NCBI GenBank assembly: GCA_000708835.1
Contig: DF237502.1
Location: 1 to 58,923, forward strand
DNA: 58,923 bases
Source: Klebsormidium nitens
Taxonomy: Eukaryota; Streptophyta; Klebsormidiophyceae; Klebsormidiales; Klebsormidiaceae
Direction of reading: 5' to 3'
Position 1 is the first letter of the stretch. Each line of letters opens with the position of its first letter. The notes below the pieces were generated by a model. The model saw only the letters and a list, made by a program, of their open reading frames with translations. It was not told the origin of the DNA and searched no databases. This document shows, piece by piece, positions 24,661 through 35,700 of this stretch. The position numbers were made by a program, and so were the translations under genes.

Positions 24661-26815
24661 GGTTGTACTGCCGGTGGTATTCGCACATAATCCTTCAGCT
24701 TACATCTAGCAGTTACTCACAGAAAAGTGCAAAGGCCAGAATGAGAAACCTTGGGGCTACTGAGAGCAAGCTGAAGCCTGCACTTGCTGCCAGATTGAAA
24801 CTGCTGAACGTGGATAAGACATCTGGATTTAGTCTATCCACCACAAATCCTCCAACCAGAGCCATGGTATTAGAAGGCCAAAGCGCCTCATATCAGTACG
24901 ATTGAATCAAGCTGGAGAAGCCAGTAAGAAAGGAAGATCTCCGAAAGACGAGACTAACATGCGCGCTTTTGGAGGCCGCTTCGAAGCCCCTCGCTACAGC
25001 GTCGGCGCGCATGGCAACTCCTCTGTGCGATTCACCATGTATGCCACTCTCCAATTGACTGCCAAATGTTTGCAGCAATGAACCTGGGCATTGCATGGAA
25101 CAATTACAAGTGGCCTCCTAGCATTTTCTTCTAGCTCGAGATAAACTCCAGCTTCAAGGGCGCCATTGTCATTGATGCGTTTATCGACGAGAGGCTGTTC
25201 AAAGCCTGGGTTCAAAGACTAAGTACACTGTGACTTAGTACTAACTAGTAGTTGCACAGGTAACTTTTTTGCAGTTCAGGGTGCCATTGCCGCAGAAAAA
25301 TCCTCTGCACCGTCGGCTCTTACCGTTATCACTAGTTACATGACACTAGCTTGCCGACAAACCAGGTCGATTTTGCCGGTTCTGACGACATGCCAGCTCG
25401 ATTTTCGCCATTGTTGATCTAACGCAAGTTTGACGGTTTTCCGCTCCGCAGTGTTAAACCCTGCAACTAGAAGGGAGAGCAAGTTGACGGGATTTCTGAC
25501 TCACGTTTCTTTCCGGGAGCTTGTGGACCGTCCGTTGGAGGTTTGCTTTTATGTTGGAATCATCGAGCGGACGAGGTGGGACGAGCTAGGTTCCTCAGGG
25601 GTGCGTACCTTTGACGTAAAAGCTGATGTCATTACAGTGCCCCCACACGAAGACCAGCTCAGCAAGAAAGCTCAAGAATCAAGATCCATCAATCGCTGCA
25701 TTGCATGCCCAGCTATCCTCGCCATCAATCTTCTCCATGGCAGCTCAAGAATTGCTTCAAGAATTGCTTCTGGCCGGTGTTCCCTCGACAGATTGGCGGG
25801 CCCCGTCCTCTTTGAAAGGAGCTTGCTGCACAATCCTTCCCTGCTTGCCCTTCTTGGGACAGCAAGCTCCCAGCTTGTGATTCCGCCTGTGGCACTCCGG
25901 AAACCGCAGCATGCATAGCTGACGATTCATCCTGCATCAGGAAGGCAAGTCTATATTCTGAACTTTCGAATTTCGAATTTGCTGACAGCCTTCGCGATAC
26001 TGCGAGCGATCTGGGTGCTGCTTCAGTACTTGCACAGCCTTCATGAAGGTTGTGGTTGGCGAGAAGAGGGCTTGCTCTAACATGCATTTGATTTGCTCAG
26101 GCTACCCACGCTGGTCACTACCAGCGTGCTTTTGTGAATACGTTCATAAAAAGCTCCTGTTCTGACGGGCGGTTGAGAATTATTAGATTGTTGGGGCAGC
26201 TCAATTGTAGCCTTTTGCAATCTACAAGAAGACTCCAATCACAGCAGCAGAGGCGTGCAAGGTTGCCTTCTCGATGGCAGCTTGTTAGAAAGACAAATAA
26301 AGCAGTTGAGGCAAGGAGTTACTTCAGTTCTTTATAGTTGCCATTCTGAGGATGTGAGGAAGAGTCAACTGATGACTTGTGACAGATCAATCGAGAAGTC
26401 TGATGCATGAATCGGCTTTCTCAAGCGCCCTATGCTAGCTCCATATGCAACAAGAGGGGAAACCTTTGGAGTAGATCAAATACTGTTGCTATTTTGTGCT
26501 GTTTTGCAAATCGCTACAATTAAGTTCACCTTCAGATCTCAGTGTTGATTGTTATAGAAGAAGGGCCTAACGCTCCCTCATGAGGACACCACACTGAACG
26601 CGATTCGGTTTTCCTCTTGCAGGTTGCATTCACCTGGGATAAAGCAGCGACTGGGGCTCTTATCATTCCAATCTGGTTATACATACCTCAGACATGCAAG
26701 TGGCCCCCATGCTTGATTCAAAAGCAGGAATGTGAACTTCGAGCAGAGAGCTGATTGCGATGTAAGTACCCTGTGGATCAAACTCAACAGGGCTTATAAC
26801 TTTCCAGATTTTAAA
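24661..26815. other. Divergent spacer between mTERF and NDA genes
   Basis: No gene is established. On the minus strand two exon-like pieces can be seen: an ATG-led piece near 25013-24960 ending at a GTTAGT donor, and an in-frame piece with ATG at 24865 ending at a GTGAGT donor near 24723. They join to each other in phase but not to the mTERF exons, so they may be 5' UTR, an alternative start or chance. On the plus strand a GAT|GTAAGT donor at 26761/26762 and an acceptor ending at 26807 suggest a very short 5' UTR intron just before the NDA start. Open frames at 25430-25918 have no recognisable product. Confidence 0.45.
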
Positions 26816-29800
26816 ATGGCCCTCATGCAAAGCGTAGGTCGATCCGTCAGCAGCAGGCTGGGCATCCTGACTGGAAGACAAGCGCTTCAATCAACAAGAT
26901 GGATCGCGGGCCCAGCAATGGACCTCTGCAAAGTAGATCTGCCCAGACGCATGACACTCCAAAACTCAAGCGTCTCTGAAGGCAGCCAGACTTTCAAGCT
27001 GGCGTCAACAAGCTTCTGTAGCTCGTTCCCTGGACCTTTAAGCGAAGAAAACGGTTTGCCGTCAACCAGTTCCTCTGTGTTCAAGCCTCCAACACGTCCA
27101 CTTCCTGCCTCCACACCAGGACTGTTCGTGTCACAAGCAGACGCGAGTTACCTCTCTCGCTTTTCATCCTACCAATTCTCAACTTCCCTAGCTCATACAC
27201 AGCCCTCCCAAGTCTCAGCATTTCACACCACGCCAGTCCCAGCTCAGGAGATACAGCCTGAGCATAGGGGTGCAGCAAATGCTACAGAGAAGAGCGTCAC
27301 AGGAGAGCCGACCGGCACCCTCGGTCCCACAAGGGCCAATCAAAAGCCGCGGCTAGTAATCCTTGGAACGGGATGGGGGGGTTGCCGGCTGGCGAAAGAT
27401 TTGGACACACGATACTGGGACATTGTGGTCATCTCACCTCGGAACCACATGGTGAGCAGAAATCTAGTTCCTTTTCGAAAGCTTTCGAAAACAGAACAGT
27501 AAGCTTCTCCGTTTCTCTCTGGATAGGGACCGGTTGGAAGCTAACCTTCAAAGAGTCGGAAGCTCGTTTGGGCTCCATACAACGTTCCGATCCGACTGTT
27601 GATCCACATTGCTGTGCGTAACGTTTGGAAGTTTGAAGCTGACACGTCATGGTTTGCTAAGCTGGGCACTATATACTGCAGATTTTGATCGTGTCACGAT
27701 AATAGTCTATCTCTGCCCCTTCCCCGTATAGTTTCAAGTATCAGCCATTCCTGTCTGTTGTAGTTCGAACCGCTTTGCTAAACGTGTTTGCAGGTGTTCA
27801 CTCCTCTCCTCGCCAGCACATGCGTGGGCACCCTGGAATTCCGTTCCGTGGCAGAACCAATCCGCTCCATCAAGCCGGCGGTCGGAAAGCTGCCCGACTC
27901 CTACTTCTTCCTGGCCAAGGCTACTGCAGTCGACGAAAAGAACCACGAGGTAACATCAACCACTTCTAATCCATCCTATAGAACAGGTTCCCATTCCACT
28001 CCCCCTGCCAAAGATTGTAGGTGCCCCGATACTTCATATTATGCTTTTTGTAGCCGTTCGGAGTGATGTCAAGAACGTCGTAAGCTGGTTAGGGTCAGGG
28101 TCTCAAGAGGTGAAATTGTCTATTGCTAGCGTTTGTAATAGTTGGAGGATACCAAGGCAAACGTTCGCCCTTTCACTTTCTGCATTCCTCCGGTTTCTTA
28201 TTTATCTTTCTAGATGCTCTGTGGAAGGACGATTGACGGTAGAATGTTGCCAGGTAGCGTCGAAAGCACTAAGATTCATTGCCCACCTTCAAGGTCGTTT
28301 GCATACCTGTGGCGGGTTTTGTTTCTCTCCTTCTGCCCCTGACCGGCTTAGTGTAACCAGGACAAGGCTAATTCTGGCACTAGACCTATGTTTATTTCGC
28401 CCGCTCGCTTGACTGTGGGACGCGATTCGATCAAGCGCGGGTGTCGAAACACAATATGGTGTGCGAACGCTTCAATCATCGCAGACAACCGCTTTTTCGC
28501 GAGGCTTCCATTACAAGAGAAGCGTGCATCTTACACAAAAAAGACCGAGCAAAGAGTCACTTGATTGTAGCCTAAACTTTTGGTCGCTTCGACTTGCGGA
28601 AAATCCATTAAAGGACTAGGGCCGGCTGCAGGCTGCAGCTCGCTACGACTCAAGAGGGGAAAGAGCAGCTCAGGTACTGGCGAAAGAGCACCTTGCACCG
28701 TGCTGAGAGTAAGAAGCAAACGCACGACCAGGAGCACTGGGCTGCTGAACGACTAGGACGGATTCCAAAATTAGCTGAATCGGTCCGATACAGTGTAACC
28801 CCTAACCTGTAGGTGCTGTGCGAGGCGGTAACAGACAAGCCGGACGAGCGGTGGACGTTTCGCGTGGCGTATGATAAGCTGGCGGTGGCCACGGGGGCCG
28901 AGGCGACGACGTTTGGGATCAAGGGGGTCTGGGAGCACGCCATCTTCTTACGCGAGGTTGGAGGTAAGAGAGTTGGGTACCTTGTTTGGAGTGAAGTATT
29001 TTAGTTTGGCTCAATTAACGCTCTTCGTCTGACGGACTGAAGCTGGAGTCTTTCTTGGACAGCCCGAGTGGTCGGGGTTTTCTAAGGTTGACGGCTCTCC
29101 AAGCCTTGTTTCACCTGATCCCGATTCCGTTGGCAGATGCCCCGACGATCCGGCGAAGCTGCTGCGGAACCTGGTTCGCTTTGCTGGAAAAGCTACTGAC
29201 CAGTTCTCCTCTCGTTGCCAGAGCCTTCGCAATGACAGAAGTCAAAACCGTTTAATTCTCACACGGAACATGATTCCGGTGGCAGATGCGATGGCGATCC
29301 GGCGGAAGCTGCTACGAATCTGGCCAGAGCGACATGCCGGACCTCCCCTGATCTTACTCCCGTTGTCAGACCTTTTGCACGCAAAGACACAAGGTCAAAG
29401 CTCTCAAAACTGTATCTGCTCCACCCGCCTTCACTTATCCGTTCACAAGCCATCGTTCCGGTGCAGATGCGATGGCGATCCGGCGGAAGCTGCTCTTGAA
29501 CCTGGTCCAGAGCGACATGCCGGGCCTTCCCCCGGCGGAGAAGCAGCGGCTGTTGCACGTGGTGGTGGTCGGGGGAGGGCCCACCGGGGTCGAGTTCAGC
29601 GGCGAGCTCAGCGACTTCATCCGGACGGACGTGAAGCGCAAGTTCAGCCACGTCAAGGATGACATCAGGGTGACGCTCATCGAGGTGACGAGTTCGCGGG
29701 AACCTATGAATCTAGCTAAGTTGAGGGGAAGCTTGCAAGTGCGAGAAAGAACGGCTGAGGGGTTGACGCAAAGCGGTCGGGTTAGATGGTAACGCCTCGT

Positions 29801-32800
29801 ATGGACCGGCTTGGGATTTGACGCTTCGTTGGATCGTAAATCAATGTACCAAGTCGCACTATGAAGCCCATCGAAGTTTAAGTGCAGTTACTGCTGAAGA
29901 GAGAAATTGCATTATTTTGAGAAGGACGAAGCAGTGACTTTTGAGGACGAGTTTCGCCGGGAAGCGTTGTAACTCTTCGTACGCGAACGATAGTACCGCC
30001 AATCCAAACTCCTCTTTGCAGGCTCGGGAGATTCTGAACACGTTCGACGTTCGGCTGCGCGAGTATGCGACCGCGCAGCTGCGCCGGGCGGGAGTGGAGC
30101 TGCGGCAAGGGACGGTCAAGGTGAGAAACGGTGCCGTGAAACCCGAGAAATTTCAAAGTCCCAATATCGTAAAAGGCGCATACCCCCTTCGTGTCTCGAA
30201 CTTTTGTACTCAGTCTAGTCAAATTGCTAAAAGATACGTTCTCGGGCCGTCAGATCAGGCTTCGAGCATTCGCGGGTGCCTTGTATGTTCTTGTCGGACC
30301 AACAAATCTTAGGCGTCCCTACCTTGTCGTGTGGTCCCAGTTGCTCGTCTACAAAGGCACATTTCGATGAAAGGGCGTGGGTCAGACCTTGACCAAATAT
30401 TTGAGCCTTCTGCAGCATGCGTGTGCTCGACAGGAGACGCAAGCGCGACAGTTGGCATTTCCACAGCCGCTGTTCCGTATGCCGTCACTCTTAGCTTTGG
30501 TCAGAACTTATAGTTTCAGGGGGTGCCTCATCGAACATGACCTCACAAGCTGAACCGATTCAAAAGTGAGAGTCTTGTGGTGTCCTTGGTGAAGCATGAG
30601 CACTCCATTTTTGGTTGGCACAACCTGTCACCCCGTGCGGGAGTCAAGGGCCGCCAATGCTACTTCGAAAAGCATTCACCAAACCTCTTCCTTGTTACTG
30701 GAGGTCAACAACGAACAACTCACCCTGAAAATCGGCGCGGGTCCCTAGCGTTTGCTGTCGGGGTTGTTCCACATCTGAAAAAATGACGAAGTGAAATTTG
30801 CTGTCTAAGCGAGATACTTACCAGCTTGTTTGGTCTTTCATAACAGGAGGTGAGCGACAATCACATCACGCTCAACGACGGCACGACGGTGCCTTACGGT
30901 GTCCTGGTGTGGTCCACCGGGGTCGGGCCTAGTCAGCTCGTGAAGGGGCTACCGTTCGAGAAGTCGCCCCGGGGGAGACTCGCCGTAGACACTCGGCTCA
31001 AAGTGGTGCGTAGTTGACTCGTGGGCTCGTTCAAACGCCACTAGGGTCCACTGATTTCAAGACCAGAATGTGGTTTGTGTAGTTACCATGGTCGTTCGTT
31101 CAGTGTGCTCTTTTTGCGCAGTTTGTTGACGAATTACTCAGGGACTGTTGTATTTACGATGCTCGTTTCTCCTTCCCTCACCAGTTCTTCACCAGTCCTT
31201 CATCCAACTCTTGTGTGTAAACCCAGCTTCAAGAGAGCGTTATCCCAGACTCATGAGCCGCTATCGCATGACTTCTACCTCGTCAATTAAATTGTGACCC
31301 TGATTAGTTCCCTTCTCGAAATCCGAGTTCTTTGCACCGGTCCTGCGTTCGGGTCTGGCCTGCGAAGTCCTTGAAAATCCTTCGCTGGTCAACAGTTCGC
31401 GTTTCCGATCAAATATCCTTGTGTCACCGCTCTTTATCTGTACGTTGACGTTGTATCGGAGGTCGGGTGGGCTGAAATTTTGATAGAGCATCTTGGGTGG
31501 GAAGAATCTCCCTGTAGGCGTCTCTCAATGACGCTGCTTAGCGACACACATTCCGTCGGAGTGAGTGTTCTATGAGATGTCGAACATGTGCTTTATCCGG
31601 CAATTGCAAAACCGGAGGCTTCACTTATGTAGTTGCTTAGGGGGACCGGTCTTGACGCCCTCCTTGTAAAGTAAACAAGAGACTGCAAAATCCAAAGAAG
31701 CCTCAAAAATGTAAAACGTTTTGAACTTCAAATGTATTGGCCGTGCAGGTGGGCGCGCAAGACGTGTACGCTTTGGGAGACTGTGCGGGGTACGCCGGTA
31801 ACACGGGATTGGCGGAACTGCCGGCGTTAGCACAGGTGCGGCTCCGCCCCGCGGCAGGCCTCGTTGTGGACCCTCACCCTTCTCCTTTCCTAGGCTTGCA
31901 ACTTTTACTTGTACATCGAAGGCCGCTTGCTAAGGAACGCTAATGTTTGTGCATAGAAGAGGCGTTCTGCTCCTGTAACGGAGCCAGAGCGCGTGCCTTT
32001 CATCGTGCGGCTCCCTCCGTGGGCTCAAAACCAGCTCCGACGACCTAGACGGGGCGTTTGGGATTGACGTGGCGCTTTATGGCGCGTTTCACTGAACCCG
32101 CACAGAATTCCGTGCGGGTCTTCCCACGCCCCGTAGTCCCAGCACAATCTCGACACCGTCACAACACCTAATCTATCTGCAATGTCAGCTCTCAGCGATC
32201 TGTGCTTGTTTTTAGGTGGCTGAGCGGCAGGGCAAGTACTTAGCCCGCGCTCTGAACGACTTGGGCCGGCAAGGGCTGGGCCGGCGGGGCGGCGCGCAGC
32301 CGCAGACGGAGCACGCCGAGTTCGTGTACCACCACCTGGGGAGCATGGCATCGGTCGGATCGTACAAAGCGCTCGTCGATCTGCGGCACGGCTCAAAGGT
32401 AAGGGAGGCGTTCGACGATACGTTTCTTTCCGTGTCCGCTCGCCTTTTAACAGGTTTTTTGCCCAAGCGCTTTGGTTTGCGCGCTTTGTTGGTTGTTGCC
32501 CAAGCTCGCTTTTGCCCTGACCGCTCTGGGAGCTTGAGTTCTGTCCTCTTTCACCTCGCGCTCCCGTTAGTACGTGATTTTGGATTTCTCCCTGCCGGCT
32601 CAGAGTATTTGAAAGAACCTCCAAGCATCCGTAAAGCCTTTTAAGTTGTTTTGCTCACGCCGCCCGCAATCGCAACACGTTTTTCGTAAAGCCCTCCCAA
32701 GCAGGGCAGCAAACGGACCCTTCACGGTTGGCGGAGCTTCTTCCTCGATCCATGTCTGGCTTTTTTAATTGCTCGCAAGCTGTTTGAACCTAGCTGCTTT

Positions 32801-33388
32801 GACGCTGCTTGATCTCTTGTCCGCCAGAAGGAAATCCGGTGCCATAGTCCTGGTCTCAGCCTTAAAGACGAGGGGCATCCAACTGCGCCGAGTCAGCTAC
32901 TTGCGCATGCAGTTGTCACCGACTTTTGCAAATGGAATCATCAGCTCCGTTCCGCAGATCCTAGAGCGAGCTTCGTGACCTTTGGGTACTTGCGTTCACC
33001 GAAATTTCTCTCCGCCTGTTCCGCCTGTTTCGTCCGCTCTAGATGGTCGACTTCAGTAATTCGAGCTCAGCGATTTCGTTAAAGCTCACACCTGCCCTTT
33101 CGTCTGCATCCGCTTTGAGCCCAGCCCAAATGGAAATATGACCGAGCCCGTCCGGGTGCAAATGCATCAGGACTGAAAGTGCAGTGACAACAAGAGCAGA
33201 AGATAAAAGGGTGACGCTTTGTCTTGGTGCAGGGTCCTCTGTCCCACCTCACACTGACGGGCTTCAAGAGCTGGTTCATCTGGCGCTCCGCCTACCTGAC
33301 ACGTGTCGTCAGCTGGAGAAACAGGCTGTACGTGGCGGTCAACTGGGCGACCACCTTTTTGTTCGGGAGAGACATCTCCAGAATATAG
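26816..33388 (+). CDS. NDA: NDA-type alternative NAD(P)H dehydrogenase (NDH-2)
   Basis: Rotenone-insensitive, non-proton-pumping FAD enzyme on the matrix face of the inner mitochondrial membrane (sometimes dual targeted) that passes electrons from NADH to quinone. Exons: 26816-27451, 27794-27949, 28813-28963, 29467-29684, 30022-30120, 30847-31005, 31749-31835, 32216-32398, 33233-33388. They give 614 residues, all in phase. FAD Rossmann motif LGTGWGGC at 183-190; NAD Rossmann motif VVGGGPTG at 348-355 with an acidic end (VTLIE) favouring NADH; FAD motif ALGDCAG (Asp484); quinone-side [14 protein letters not shown]; membrane-anchoring C-terminus ending [10 protein letters not shown]. No EF-hand insertion, which separates NDA from NDB. 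The first 175 residues are a Ser-rich presequence and linker, longer than usual. Introns are long, and intron 3 contains decayed copies of the next exon start. Confidence 0.95.
29132..29684 (+). repeat. Two decayed tandem copies of an NDA exon start before the real exon
   Basis: The true exon opens at 29467 with ATGCGATGGCGATCCGGCGG after a GTGCAG acceptor. Copies of the acceptor and exon start occur at 29286 (GGCAG, then an identical 20-base opening) and 29137 (GGCAG, then a diverged opening), spaced 149 and 181 bp. Copy 2 retains about 50 bases of clear similarity including AGCGACATGCCGG. Both copies carry single-base deletions that break the frame (CGGCGAAGC for CGGCGGAAGC in copy 1, a lost T in copy 2). 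Confidence 0.88.
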
Positions 33389-33897
33389 ATCACGTGCCTG
33401 GGTGCTTCTGCAGAGGCCATGGGAATTCCAAAGGTCCCGTTCAATTTTGGACAGAAAAGCTGGAACTGTGGAATCGCACGCCTGCATGTGATTGCTTTTT
33501 TCTGAACTCGATCAATACTGTAAATAGGTTACCTAACATGCATAACTATTGAAAGTATTTCAGGAGCGTCCTCCCCGGCCGCCATCGTATAGGGGACGGC
33601 CCTTAAAAGAGCCTAATAGACTTCAGAGAAAAATTCACCTCTGTGCCAGATTCGGTCGGACAGTCGCTTCTCGAACCTGGAACTCGGAAGCCTACAGTAC
33701 AGGCCAAACTTCGATAGACAATCGATGTGACTTGTATGTGGACGCGCCCAGTCACCGTACGTCATGCAATTATTAATTGAATTGCTAGCAGCTAGCTATA
33801 CTATGATAGGCTGAAATCTGCAATTAGCATTTCTGCAGAAATTGAGCGGCCGGCCCCCGAGTCGACTTGGAACCCGGGCCTGAACGTTCCGTTACTA

Positions 33898-34177
33898 NNN
33901 NNNNNNNNNNNNNNNNNNNNNNNNNNNNNNNNNNNNNNNNNNNNNNNNNNNNNNNNNNNNNNNNNNNNNNNNNNNNNNNNNNNNNNNNNNNNNNNNNNNN
34001 NNNNNNNNNNNNNNNNNNNNNNNNNNNNNNNNNNNNNNNNNNNNNNNNNNNNNNNNNNNNNNNNNNNNNNNNNNNNNNNNNNNNNNNNNNNNNNNNNNNN
34101 NNNNNNNNNNNNNNNNNNNNNNNNNNNNNNNNNNNNNNNNNNNNNNNNNNNNNNNNNNNNNNNNNNNNNNNNNNNNN
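33898..34177. other. Assembly gap (280 Ns)
   Basis: Run of 280 ambiguous bases. Any frame crossing it is meaningless. The true length and content are unknown, and it sits inside a palindrome-rich spacer, which suggests a repeat that the assembler could not cross. Confidence 0.99.
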
Positions 34178-34883
34178 TGTAAGTTAATTCTCGACAAGAA
34201 GCCTTGAAGCCGGCCACCCTCTCAATATAGTGTATACGGTGTAGCCTATACTCAATACTATATGAACTTATCGCTAGCGCTATAGCTACTAGGCAAGAGC
34301 CTGCGGAGCTCTACCAAGTAAGCATCATTGCTATTGCATGCACATATATGACGTACGTGCAGTACGGTCCGATATGTACAAGCTATGTAGACGGTATAAC
34401 ATGCATGTTCAAACCATATTGAGCCACATATATAGCATACATAGTACTGCGCTAGCTAGAGCTATAGCTGAGCCCTGCATGAAGTTCCGATCATTCAATC
34501 GGATCGGGTCGATCCAACGTCCGCGACGATCTAGCTACAGCCTGTAGGCTAGGCCTGGCCGCAGCAAGGCTAGGCCCGCGTGCCAGCGGCGCGGCCGGGG
34601 TCACTTGCACCTGGCAGCATGGCCGCCCTGCGGGCCACCGCTGAGTCGGCGCCTCGCGGGCCGGGCCGCCCGGGTACGTCGATATCTGATTCATAAGTCC
34701 CGGCTGCCGACCCTCGTTAACGTACATGTGTTTCCCAGTGCAGGCTTGTGTGGCCGCGCCGCCTAGCTCAGCAGGCTGCCTGGCTCCAGGCATATGTGGT
34801 ACGGCTTGCCACCGACACCGTGGCATCACTTTGAATGCCTGACCCGGCCTACTAAGCTCTTTTACCCACTGTATACTAGCCAA

Positions 34884-35174
34884 TCAATGCGTGGATTGAA
34901 GTTTGTCTATACCGTACATGTAAATCTGTACGGGGCTACCGAAATCTTTCGATACTTTCAATGCATCAAGAAACCGAACCCAGTCCGGTGTCATTATTCT
35001 GTCTGCCCTTGATTCATTTGCACAACGGACAATTGTATGCAATGATGAAGGTGGAGCACGTTGGTCCTTTAAAGACGAGTGCTGGACCGTTAAGGCCACC
35101 GGACGACCCCGCAAGTAATTGATAGGTAAGACAGTGGAACCTCTGTCCAGCTTGAATGTGACTTCAAGGGTCAA
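34884..35174 (-). CDS. Orphan open reading frame, possible mobile-element remnant
   Basis: A 96-codon frame that reads smoothly (for example VTFKLDRGSTVLPINYLRG near the start) and remains open upstream of its ATG for a short way. I cannot assign a domain. Its place in a repeat-like spacer beside the gap suggests a fragment of a transposable element, but no reverse transcriptase, integrase or protease motif is visible. Confidence 0.22.
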   Translation of the reverse strand: MTLEVTFKLDRGSTVLPINYLRGRPVALTVQHSSLKDQRAPPSSLHTIVRCANESRADRIMTPDWVRFLDALKVSKDFGSPVQIYMYGIDKLQSTH

Positions 35175-35700
35175 CTGACGAAAGTTCTTGAGGCGGAACT
35201 ACAGGACTTGTAAGCGGCTAGAGAACTCCACAAGTGGGTCGTGATTCGTGAACATAGCCTGATCTGCTTTGTCTGAAGTTGGCAACGAAGCTTCGTTCGG
35301 GGGTGGACCTACTTCTTGAAGATTGGTTCTAGACAGCGATTAAACCGACATGTGATTTCAAAACGGAAAGCTCGAAAACCTAGAATTTTCTAAGCCAACT
35401 GGTCTTCGCCCTCGACCCATCCCACAGGAAAAGCAACAAAAGACAGCGTTCGTGTATATGGGCATTTGTGGGGCGACTGTCTTTTGACCGAAGATGGTTG
35501 TCACAGGGCGCAACACAGCTTCGAGTCAACGGAGGACAGGCAGATGGCGAAGGCCTGAGTGGCCGTGAAAGGCGGCCTGCAAGACACAAGCACTTCTATT
35601 ATCTATTTGCAGTTCCAAGGGTAGATAGTGATCGATCTATAAGAGTATCTGAGAGCCAAGTGGTACGAAACTGTCGGCATGTTTTCTTGAGTCTGGGATA

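Larger units (their letters stand above)
33389..35700. other. Spacer between NDA and tubby genes, with assembly gap
   Basis: This includes the NDA 3' region, then palindrome-rich sequence of unusual texture on both sides of the run of Ns, a GC-rich patch near 34550-34680 and an orphan minus-strand frame at 34884-35174. No conserved gene is recognised. The two genes are convergent here. Confidence 0.5.

Noticed and set aside
24723-25013. Two minus-strand exon-like pieces as the mTERF start
   Set aside because: They join each other in phase but end in phase 1, and joining to the 24532 exon creates a stop. The short ATG exon at 24660-24646 fits the phase better.
25430-25918. Plus-strand 162-codon frame
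   Set aside because: No domain, no splice context, and overlapping frames on both strands look equally good. Kept as unassigned spacer.
29286-29410. Mutually exclusive alternative NDA exon
   Set aside because: A single-base deletion breaks the frame after about 40 bases and no donor in phase follows.
33801-34217. Frames running through the run of Ns
   Set aside because: Artefacts of translating ambiguous bases.
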